This document shows, one piece after another, positions 25,736 to 36,090 of a stretch of 64,000 nucleotides of DNA. The stretch covers positions 77,815,163-77,879,162 of the forward strand of contig CM054177.1 in assembly GCA_028829895.1 (NCBI GenBank), in the 5' to 3' direction. Under the pieces are notes generated by a model. That model had not been told where the DNA came from. It saw nothing but the letters and a program-made list of their open reading frames with translations, and did no database searches. The stretch's first letter is position 1; the number at the start of each line of letters is the position of its first letter. Position numbers and translations under genes: made by a program. The DNA comes from Sinotaia quadrata (lineage: Eukaryota > Mollusca > Gastropoda > Architaenioglossa > Viviparidae).

Positions 25736-26204
25736 ATGGTGAAATTATTCTCAGACTGATAAGAACATCACTTAGAGTACTATAAATAGAACAAGACAAA
25801 CTCGTCGATGTCGTCCTTTCTCAGGTGCAGAGCGAGAGAAGACAAGTATTTATACGTAGATGCTTTAGGGGGAGACAAATGCGGTTTTAGAGGCCCACGA
25901 TTAAAACATAAATAAATAAGACCTTGTATACTTTTAAGAGTGTTCCGGGTTGCTAGCTGTAGATGTGCCGTCATCTGCGAGTGGGTCATCTTGACATTCT
26001 GCTGGGTTTCTTTTTATCACTTCTTTTGGGGGCACCTGTTGGTGGTCTAGACATAATGCTTGCACGTTGTCGAAAGTAAATATGGTGGACTTCACTTTAA
26101 AAAAAAAAAACTAACCCATAAAAGCAAACAGGAGTAGCCGCAAACGAACAAGGAGAAACACACGAATTCTTTTTAAAATATATATCGGTTCCCCCCTTCA
26201 TTGC
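25736..26204. other. Non-coding DNA
   Basis: No recognised gene; a 69-codon minus-strand frame (25780-25989) has no identifiable domain. Confidence 0.45.
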
Positions 26205-27290
26205 TCGTCTTACGAGGCTTTCTAGCTGTTACTGTTTCACACGTCTTATGAGGTTTTCTCGTTGTTACTGTTTCACAAGTCTTAAGAGGTTTTCTCGTTG
26301 TTACTGTTTCACAAGTCTTAAGAGGCTTTCTAGCTGTTACTGTTTCACACGTCTTATGAGGCTTTCTAGCTGTTACTGTTTCACAAGTCTTAAGAGGCTT
26401 TCTAGCTGTTACTGTTTCACACGTCTTATGAGGCTTTCTAGCTGTTACTGTTTCACAAGTCTTAAGAGGCTTTCTAGCTGTTACTGTTTCACACGTCTTA
26501 TGAGGCTTTCTAGCTGTTACTGTTTCACACGTCTTAAGAGGCTTTCTAGCTGTTACTGTTTCACAAGTCTTAAGAGGCTTTCTAGCTGTTACTGTTTCAC
26601 AAGTCTTACGAGGCTCTCTAGTTCTTACTGTTTGACAAGTCTTACGAGGCTTTCTAGTTCTTACTGTTTGACAAGTCTTACGAGGCTTTCTAGTTCTTAC
26701 TGTTTGACAAGTCTTACGAGGCTTTCTAGTTCTTACTGTTTGACAAGTCTTACGAGGCTTTCTAGTTCTTACTGTTTCACAAGTCTTACGAGGCTTTCTA
26801 GTTCTTATAGTTTTACTCGTCTAGCGGCTTTATAATTTCTTAATGCTTAACCCATTTCTTTGGGGTTTTATAATTCTTATTGTTTTACACGTTTTATGCA
26901 GCTGTACAATTATTGTTGTTTTTCATGTGTTACGCAACTTTATAATTTGTACGTTTTACATTCATTAGGAAGCTTTGGGCTTCTGGTTACTTCACACGCA
27001 GTGTGCAGCTTAGTATTTCTTGCTATTTACCTGCGTTATAGTGGTTTGCATCTGTATTACATAGTTTTAATAATTCTTGTTATTGTCATTGTATTAATTC
27101 AGCTTAATATTTCTTGCTATTTCACATACTTTAATTTTTAAAAAATCCCTCTCTTTTGTAGTTTTATAATTCTTACTATTGCACGTGATTTTTTGCAATT
27201 TTATATTTTTTTTTTTTACTAGTTGTATAATTCTTACTATTGTACATGATTTATCTCACTTTGGTAGTTTTATAATTCTTGCTATTTCCT
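26205..27290. repeat. 36-bp minisatellite (~16 sharp copies) with decaying right flank
   Basis: The unit GGCTTTCTAGCTGTTACTGT plus TTCACAAGTCTTAAGA is 36 bases long. Because 36 is a multiple of three, a 195-codon frame (26248-26835) runs through it as a 12-residue repeat (RLSSCYCFTSLK-like). Copies fall into types (CACGTCTTATGA, CAAGTCTTAAGA, CAAGTCTTACGA) that partly alternate, giving 72-bp higher-order units on the left and a uniform block on the right. To about 27290 the units become hard to recognise (TTTATAATTCTTACTATT). Confidence 0.9.
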
Positions 27291-27434
27291 CTTGGTATTT
27301 CACATATGTAGAGTGAAGTGCAGCAACGTGTGACAGAAATGACCCAGGAAATAAATACACATATTATTTTACATTGTAATATTTATTTTGCATATCTGTC
27401 TTGGTATATATCGATTCGTCTCACACAAACACAT

Positions 27435-28104
<670 letters not shown>

Positions 28105-28710
28105 TGATGGAGGCGGGTCTTGTCCATTCACTAATAACGTAAACTAAAACTCTTGTTCATTCACTAATAACGTAAGACTAAAACTCTTGTCCATCCACTA
28201 ATAATGTAAACTAAAATTCTTGTCCATCCACTAATAATGTAAACTAAAATTCTTGTCCATTCACTAATAACGTAAGACTAAAACTCTTGTCCATCCACTA
28301 ATAATGTAAACTAAAATTCTTGTCCATTCACTAATTATGTAAGACTAAAACTCTTGTTCATTCACTAATAACGTAAGACTAAAACTCTTGTCCATCCACT
28401 AATAATGTAAACTAAAATTCTTGTCCATTCACTAATTATGTAAGACTAAAACTATTGTTCATTCACTAATAACGTAAGACTAAAATTCTTGTCCATTCAC
28501 TAATATCGTAAGTCTAAAATTCTTGTCCATTCACTAATAACGTAAGACTAAAATTCTTGTCCATTCACTAATAACGTAAGACTGAAACTATTGTTCATTC
28601 ACTAATAACGTAAACTAAAACTCTTGTCCATTCACTAATAATGTAAACTGAAACTCTTGTCCATGCACTGATATGCAAGACTAAAACTCTTGTCCATGCA
28701 CTGACTAAAA
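28105..28710. repeat. ~33-bp minisatellite, ~17 copies
   Basis: The unit is CTTGTCCATTCACTAATAAC plus GTAAGACTAAAACT. Two variants, with and without GA (GTAAGACT / GTAAACT), are interspersed, so unit length switches between about 31 and 33 bases. Confidence 0.88.
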
Positions 28711-30103
28711 CCTCCAGAGTATACTACCAAGCGTGTGGCCTTGATAACATAAATTGTTCAGCTTTCTTTGGAAGGTTAATTTATGTACAGACAGTCTGCG
28801 CTGATTACTCGTTATCAAGATTTGTCAGTAATTTAATCACCTTATCAAGATTTGTCAGTAATGTAATCACCGACGGATCATTCATCCCCGTGTGAAAAAG
28901 AGGAAATTTGATTCATCCTTCTTGTGATGGCTAGAGGAAGCGGTTATTTGCCATTGCGTGTATAGTGACGGTGTTTTTGTCTTGTCTGAAAATCCGCGGG
29001 CATCACCCATGTTTGTCAGTGTTGCTCTGTGGTTGATGGTGGGCAATTAGACGTCATCATGCGTGGGTTTTTTTTTTGTTGTGTGTGTGTGTGGTCGTTT
29101 CTTGGAGAGGACACGACTGAGGTTTGGTTCGGGCACACCAGCACTGCATGTATGAATAAATCAATGGTCTTCATTCTTGTTCTAGACTGCTCATACAACT
29201 CCTTCTTATTGAAGGATGTTGAATTTTAAATACATGACGGGGGCTCTGTAAATTAACAAATTAAAACAGGAATTAATTTTTAATGTTAGATTTTCATAGA
29301 CTTGAAGCATATGCTGCAGCCTTAATCTCAGAAAACCTGTTAATAGATTTGAAGTAACACAGTAGCGTCTTGTTGCTGTCCAAGGTTAACTTACCTGCAA
29401 GAGTTGGATACTAATATAATAAGGGTCAGTGTAATTCAGGTGTAGACCTTAGTTATAAGAACTTACTCTCCAGAAATATCTTTCTTAGTAGCTAATTGGT
29501 GAACAATCACATAAATGCTTCACAGTTTTAATATTTGATTCAAATAGTTTTGGCATGCTTAAAACCCCAAATGCCCAGGTTACAGAGAGCAATCGAGTGT
29601 CAAATTGTGAGACATCGAAAGCCAAACAATTCATAAAGCCCCCCCCCCCCTAAAAAAAAAAACAAAAAAAAAACTTGAATAGTTTTATAACTAAATTCCC
29701 CTCCCAGCCAATTAATTTTGATACAGTTGTTTTAAACAGTATTTATCAGCAATCAACCAACACGCAACAGCCAACCCCGAGCCAACTCCGAACTCCGTAA
29801 ATTTGTAATAGAGTCGAGAAGAGAGATAAATGATTATGGCCCTGTTTTATGGGTGCTCTCTTCCATCCACAGCAAGTGGACACTGTGATACTAAGTATAC
29901 GATGTAATTTTAATTATAATAAATTTATTATCAATTCTGTTTCCAACATCACATCCCGAAAGCGTCGTTATTTTGGGGACTATTTTTAGTAATATGCTTG
30001 CTTATTCATCAAGGAAGTTTTACATCGGAAAACGTGTTATTTATTTTGGTTCATCTAGAGTCTTTGTACGTTTTACCAAGTTATGCAATGGTTTCACGCA
30101 GGC
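28711..30103. other. Non-coding DNA with one 30-bp duplicate and a C-run
   Basis: TTATCAAGATTTGTCAGTAA is part of an exact-period 30-base duplication at 28812-28871. A C-run followed by an A-run lies at 29640-29672. No gene recognised. Confidence 0.5.
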
Positions 30104-30147
30104 ACGCACATACACGCACGCACGCACACACACACACACACGCACAC

Positions 30148-30188
<41 letters not shown>

Positions 30189-30222
30189 CACACGCACACA
30201 CACACGCACACACACACGCACA
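30104..30222. repeat. Interrupted (CA)n/(CG) microsatellite
   Basis: (CA)n with CG interruptions at regular 8-10 base spacing toward the right (CACACACACG). Confidence 0.95.
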
Positions 30223-31889
30223 TCACTAATAATGGGTTTACAGGAAACAAAATCATGTAAAGTCGACAGCGTGACGTCACTAGTAGTTGGTTTCTTTTAA
30301 AGGGCCGTAGAATATCGGGGAAAAAGTATGGCAAGAATAAACCAAATGAGGAAAAGCAATGCATTTAAAACCAAACCAAAATTGCTTGATGGAGACTTTT
30401 TGGGGAAGTTATCTCTCTCAAAATTGTTAACGAAGAGGAGTGAACACAAAATCCACGACGAGCAAACACCATTTTGTAACGCTCGGCTTATAAAACTGCA
30501 GTCAACATTTATGGAAATAGAAATGACATCATATGGTTAAATGTTTAAATTTTGATTGACTCCAGTTCGATATAAGTGCTTAAAGGACACCGTCTAGATG
30601 TCTATACCGTCTGTGCAGTAGTTAGGTTATTATTTATATCAAGTGTTCAGATGTCATTGATTCCATTTCGGTAAGTGTTTATTAGGGATGACGTCAATTA
30701 AGTACGTGTTCTGCATTGCTATAAAACATTCATATTTATACCAAGTACAATGTAGAAAAGACAGCTTTTGAGTAAGTGTTTCAGTACTTTAAATTCATTT
30801 TGAATATTAGACATTTAAGAAATGATACCATTTCGATCAGTGTTAAATTATGAATGACTTTATGTAAGTAATCGTTTTGCATTGAAATCACACAGTTCAG
30901 ATTTTTTAAATTAGCAAGTGATAAATAGAAATAACACTTTTAAGGTAATGTTTAAATAATTTATGTGTTTTATATTAAGTGTTTTTTTTTATTTTTTAAA
31001 TACGAGTGGCATAAGTTAGGGGTAAGTCATTTTAATAGATTGTTACGAATCGTTTCTGGTATATTTCAAGCTGATTAAAAAAAAAATTCAGGTTTTGTGT
31101 ATATATCATTTAGAGTCGAGGTTTTGCAATTTAAAAGTATCTTTTAAGTGTATGCATGAAAAATTAAATGTCATAATTTGAGTGTGTATTTTATATTGAT
31201 TCCCAGACATTGAGGGTGTTGTGACAATTAAGTGTTAAATGATAGGAATGGCGCCCTTTGGGACACGTCTTTAATACGAATAAGACCTTCATTCCGGTTC
31301 GTATCATTACCAACGTATTTTGTTATTACTAATGTAAAGTACAAATGATACATTTTCGACAAGTGTTTGAATAAATACGACACCATGTGGATTTTTATTT
31401 TTGGGTTCTAACCAAATCTTTCAGGTTTTATTTATTGTTTTTCTATTAATATTGATATTCACAAATATTCTCCTTTAAATACTAATGACAGTAATTGGGA
31501 TACGCGTAGGAATTAATAATCTGTAGGTGTTTTATAACGGTATTCACATATTTAATATACTACTTTTATAAAGCTTTTACATAAGAATATCAACACGCTG
31601 GGAAGTTTTAAATAGAGATAGCAGCCATTTTGCAGGCATAAATAGATTCTTACATATAATTTCAAAGTTCATTTTATGCACCCCCAAAATCCCAATGGCG
31701 TCATTCAGCGTTTAGATTATAGGGTATTATTTGGGATAAATTCCAAATGAAGAAATTTGAGAGCATTTGTGAATTGTGGGCATAAGCTTCCATAATAGCT
31801 GACGTTTTCCTTCTTGGATGTGCTCTTCTTTGTTATTAAGCCACCCACTAAAAGTTTCTACTTCCCTTAGGGTGGGAGCAGTTAGAGAA

Positions 31890-31927
<38 letters not shown>

Positions 31928-32479
31928 GTGCAATAAATGCATACTTTAACATTGTCAACTGACTAAATAAAATTATATAGTAGTGAAACCTTCGCACAAG
32001 TATTACATTTATATATTATTTGATTTTCGAGCGCTTGAAATGATAGATTTAAATGTTGTTAGTGAAAAGAAAATTACGCTGGAAGGTATCATCGATTTAT
32101 GTATTATTCGTTTATAATTTAAAAGTTTTACCACATATGCATGCACGCGTGGACACACACATTCGCAATGCGAGCGCATGATCTGCAGATAACTGAATTA
32201 TTAAAGAATTAACTTTCTCATAGAAGAGTTCGTGTTTGAGAATTAGAGCGCATTTATTTTGTATAGAATATGTGTGATAATTTATTATATTAAGTGTTTT
32301 CATAAAAGAGTGTTGAAGAACAGGTTTCTTTTATTATAACTTATTATATTAACGTGCTAAGGAACAGTAGTTAAGTTATTTTAAATGTTCTCTGAGAAGC
32401 ATATGTTTAAGAACGGGAAATTGTTTATTATAACATGTTATTTCTGGAAGAGTTTGTGTCGAAGAACTGTGTATATGTG
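30223..32479. other. Non-coding DNA; possible very old repeat at 30640-31390; (CA)n at 31888-31925
   Basis: Between 30640 and 31390, phrases such as AAGTGTTT, GATACCATTTCGA and ATGATACATTTTCGAC recur loosely, as if a minisatellite had decayed almost beyond recognition. A CA microsatellite lies at 31888-31925. No gene recognised. Confidence 0.4.
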
Positions 32480-33262
32480 TATTATATTATTTTCGAGAGT
32501 ATCTGTTGGAGAACTGGAATTAATCTGTTGTGACTCATTACTCTCTAAGAATTATTATATCCGAAAAAAATGTATATTTGAGTATTGGAATCAGTTGGAG
32601 CTGACTGATCACGGAAGTGGACTCCAGTTGAGAACTGGAGTCCATGACTGCTCACTACTTACTAAGTTTTTTTTTTTATATAGAGAACTGGAGTCCATGA
32701 CAACTCACTGCTTTCCTAAGAAGGTTTTTATAGAGAACTGGAGTCAATGACTGCTCACTACTTTCCTAAGAATATTGTAGAGAACTGGAGTCCATGACAC
32801 CTGAATGTTCTGAGAAAGTTGTTCATTATATTCTAGATAGTTCATACCCGAAGAGTGTGATTTTTGCAAATTGGAGAAGGTTTTATCTTGGAATATTGTG
32901 GTATTTGAAAACTGGATTGTATACATTCTCCCTCGTTGCTTTCTATAACTTAGGTGTGTGAAAACTGGATTGTATACATTCTCCCTCGTTGCTTTCTATA
33001 ACTTAGGTGTGTGAAAACTGGATTGTATACATTCTCCCTCGTTGCTTTCTATAACTTAGGTGTGTGAAAACTGGATTGTATACATTCTCCCTCTGTTGCT
33101 TTCTATAACTTAGGTGTGTGAAAACGGATACATTCTAGTACTTTCTAGAACTTATAGTATGTGAAAACTTGATTGTATACATTCTAGTACTTTCTAGAAC
33201 TTATAGTATGTGAAAACTTGATTGTATACATTCTATCTTAGTGCCTCCTAGAACTTACCGTG
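32480..33262. repeat. Two adjoining minisatellites (~60 bp, then 53 bp)
   Basis: At 32480-32825 the unit carries AGAGAACTGGAGTCCATGAC and TGCTCACTACTTTCCTAAGA. From 32901 a sharp 53-base unit (GTGTGTGAAAACTGGATTGT ... CTATAACTTAG) is present four times almost exactly, then three diverged copies to about 33262. The shared GAAAACTGGA/GAGAACTGGA text suggests the second array grew from the first. Confidence 0.85.
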
Positions 33263-34140
33263 TGTACAAGCTAGAGTCGATTTTAACACACTTCTCTCGG
33301 AAAATTAGAGTGTGAGTTGAGATATTTATGCTCATTGATTTTTTTTTTAAAAGGGCATTGTTTGAGAACAGGAGACCAATTTTTTGTTGTTGCTCATTAC
33401 TCTTAGAGCAGAGTTGTGTTGAGAACTGGAATTATATGCCCAAGCTAAATGCTTTCTAGAGATAGTAGTGTTTTCAGTTCTAGGGCCCATTAATTCTAGA
33501 CCAATGCTCCCAGACACTTCGTCTGGAGTTTGAAATTTGAAATCTATTAGTTCTAGCGCATTGGTTTTTGTTCTTTTCTCTTTCCCCCCCCCCTCAATGT
33601 GTGTGTGTGTGTGTGTGTGTATAACACCAGTTACATGCTTTTGGAGGAGAAAGATAAAAAGAATAAGACACATTAATAGGTCACCTTATATATACTGGTA
33701 GAGGGTGCCCCGAGGGCAAGCTGTGACCCTCCCATGTCTGTCCCTGAGGAAGGGGTGGGTAAACCAACCTTCAGCTTTCTAGGACTCTCCCTGCAGCCAT
33801 GAATCGTGGATATACATACACGGCCACCTGCTTTATTGATTAAACATAGCTTTATAAACTATTTATTGATAAAGTATTTTAATACTTACAAACAAGCCGA
33901 CGCCCTTATCGCTATCATGCATTATCTCAGTCCTCTTACTGCTACAGTTTGATTGTTATATGCAGAAATACTTTAAATTTAAATAGGGTTGCAAGACAGT
34001 TAATCTTTTAGAAAGTTTTTCTTATACATGTCATTAGTTTGATTGCGTCTGACTATGTAAATTCTTAATGTGCCTTTGTGCTTTTTAAATTGATTTTTTT
34101 TGAGGTTTTATTTACACTAAAGGACATTTTTTGGTATTAA
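33263..34140. other. Sequence upstream of the FNDC3 exon
   Basis: Contains a C-run and (GT)n at 33583-33622 and a GC-richer patch at 33694-33826 with GGTGCCCCGAGGGCAAGC and CTCTCCCTGCAGCCATG. The patch has an acceptor-like CTGCAG before an ATG, but the frame stops after 14 codons and lacks a donor. It may be an old interspersed repeat or a spliced 5' leader; I cannot tell. Confidence 0.4.
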
Positions 34141-34146
34141 TTTCAG
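34141..34146 (+). other. FNDC3: Splice acceptor of the FNDC3 exon
   Basis: TTTCAG preceded by a T-rich tract (about 34087-34140, including an 8-T run). It lies 40 bases before the ATG. An in-frame TAA at 34118-34120, just inside the intron, closes the upstream frame. Confidence 0.75.
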
Positions 34147-34673
34147 AAAAATATTAAAACGGAGTGATCGGGTAACAGACATCACCATGGCAGACACTGG
34201 CATCACTCCAACAGTAAGCAACAGCACCACCAATGGCAGTTGCCAGTCAACCACACCCAGCAACAGCAGTTCTAGCCACGATTCTGGTATAGGCCCGGAC
34301 AGTGAAATTGTAGAAGAAAACGGACACTCAAGTCCTTCCGAAGACCTCATCAAAAACGGTCTGGGTTCCGAAGTCAGTAGCCTCGCTTCAAGCCCCTCTA
34401 CCCCGCCCCAGTCTGTACTCCCTTCACAACCGACAACGGTCAGCTCACCAGGGCGTGTATCCAGGACACGGGGTAGCCAGCGGTCCAGTCCAAATTCGGG
34501 TTACGGTGGTGGTAGAGGGGACAGTCCACACAATGTTGGAGGGGTTGGTCCGCAGAACCCTGGTGTGGGAGGGCAGGTGCCGACATCCAACTCGCAGCAC
34601 GTTGTTCATGTGCATGTCAACCCAGGGGAAACATTCTCAGTCAGACTCGGGGACCAGATACAGCACATTCAAG
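34147..34673 (+). CDS. FNDC3: FNDC3-like protein, N-terminal coding exon (partial)
   Basis: FNDC3A/3B proteins are animal ER/Golgi-associated membrane proteins with a proline-rich N-terminus, a series of fibronectin type III domains and a C-terminal membrane anchor (family knowledge). Seen here: an ATG at 34187 in a strong Kozak context (CACCATGG) and 162 full codons to a GTAAGG donor, with codon 163 (Gly) split in phase 1. Residues 1-136 are Ser/Thr/Pro/Gly/Asn-rich and look disordered. Residues 137-153 read QHVVHVHVNPGETFSVR, followed by a QxxQHIQG stretch, which matches the conserved N-terminal block of vertebrate FNDC3A/B (VxVNPGExFTIR...IxG), including the Gly at the splice junction. The block starts near residue 140, against about residue 35-40 in human FNDC3A, so the leader is long. 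The frame stays open from the ATG back to the acceptor (34148-34186), so 13 further upstream codons could be coding if an earlier exon supplies a start. The FN3 domains and the next exon were not found. Confidence 0.85.
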
Positions 34674-34679
34674 GTAAGG
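34674..34679 (+). other. FNDC3: Splice donor of the FNDC3 exon
   Basis: AAG|GTAAGG matches the metazoan donor consensus. It interrupts the Gly codon after the conserved IQ, which leaves phase 1. Reading on into the intron gives only 11 more residues before a stop. Confidence 0.8.
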
Positions 34680-34689
34680 CACTTTCGCA

Positions 34690-35216
34690 TGTTTCTCTTT
34701 CTTGTATTTAGCACGTCATACAAGAGTGAGTGCAAATATTATGTGTTGTTGCACTCTAGCACACAATACAATGACGGAGCATATTTCACTTGGCAGGATG
34801 ATTGTTTATTTATGTTGCTCAAATAAATAGTCGTTATGTTAGTGTTGGTACACTCAGTACACTAGGCGGGGTGACTGTTTTATTTTATGTTCGTCAAATC
34901 CAGCGCATGAGAGAGAATGCGGGGTAGTTGTATTTTAAAGTTGTCAGGTGTTGGTTATTTTTCTTGTTGATCAAATACAGCTTATTCACTTTCAAAAGTA
35001 AGGCATTTGTTAGGTTTGTTTGACAAATATATTTCATTAAACAAGGTAGGGCAATTGTTCAAGTACAGCATATTACATAAAACAGAGCAATTGTTCTTGT
35101 ACAGTACAGCATATTACATAAAACAGAGCGACTGTTCTTGTTGTTCAAGTACAGCATATTACATAAAACAGAGCGACTGTTCTTGTTGTTCAAGTATAGC
35201 ACATTACATAAAATAA
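34690..35216. repeat. Decayed tandem repeats resembling the FNDC3 exon 3' end
   Basis: The exon ends GATACAGCACATTCAAG|GTAAGGCACTT. The intron then holds AAATACAGCTTATTCAC...AAGTAAGGCATTT (34973-35008), AAATCCAGCGCATGAG (about 34898), and four sharper copies of CAAGTACAGCATATTACATA (35045-35215) joined by CAGAGCGACTGTTCTTG. The right-hand copies form a clear ~50-base minisatellite. Derivation from the exon end is inferred from the shared ACAGCAYATT core. Confidence 0.6.
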
Positions 35217-36090
35217 GCCATTATGTGCACTGTCCACCCCTGTGCCTCAGAACATTTTCTTTTGTTATTTTATATTCTGTCTGAGACAGGTATTTTTTCT
35301 GTTAAGAAGGGCCTCTTGTGATTTGAGGATTTATATTATCTTTTCACCCATTATACATTACACTTTACTCTGTGGACTGGATCATATGATAGGGCAGCCT
35401 TTCCACATGCTTCCCCCTCCCCCCTAGTGCTAGCTGTTGTATTAAGTATATACTTAAGATCTTTAAACACACTGTGAAACATCTTTGTGTCTGACTTCTT
35501 ATTTCTTCACATATTCACCTCTGCTCACTGTGCTAGAAATCTGCTTCTGAAATATAACATAGAAATTGTGAATGAACAATATTTTTTAAAACAATGTAAC
35601 ATAAATTTTATCATATACACTACACAACATGTAATACTATACCAATGCTATAAAAATATAGACATAGATAGGTAGGGTTTCTACAAGTATTATAATTATC
35701 TAATAGCAGACAAAATTACAAATGATTTTACATCACAAAGTGATGAGAGAGAATTGGGCAGATATTTAAAAAAATACATGACCATTTGTTTGTTGATTGG
35801 GCATTGCGATGAGGGGTCAAATATGTGTTGATCAGCTTAAGCACATGCATTTTGGGTGTGTTCAGTTGATTTGAAGATGAACTGCAAGTTTTTATGGAGT
35901 TCCAAATCAATTCAAAGTGAACTGAAAGGGGAAATTGTGTGAAAGATGAAAGGTGCTGCCACTCTTTCTGCAAATACTCAATGTTTGTTCGTGAAAATGT
36001 GACATCTTAATTTGTCCTATCTTTCCTTAAACATACTTATCAGAATCTCCTTTCCTTTTTTTTTTTGTTAAATACATCACTTTTACTAAT
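35217..36090. other. Intronic DNA, no feature recognised
   Basis: AT-rich with short open frames only. Confidence 0.5.

Noticed and set aside
26248..26835. 195-codon open frame on the + strand made of 12-residue repeats
   Set aside because: The unit is 36 bp, so the frame stays open automatically. The 12-residue repeat has no known domain and no splice or start context.
33782..33840. Upstream coding exon starting at a CTGCAG|CCATG junction
   Set aside because: The frame ends after 14 codons without a donor site. The surrounding GC-richer patch looks more like an old repeat.
34117..34353. 78-codon minus-strand frame with a hydrophobic centre
   Set aside because: It is the antisense shadow of the FNDC3 exon and spans its splice acceptor.
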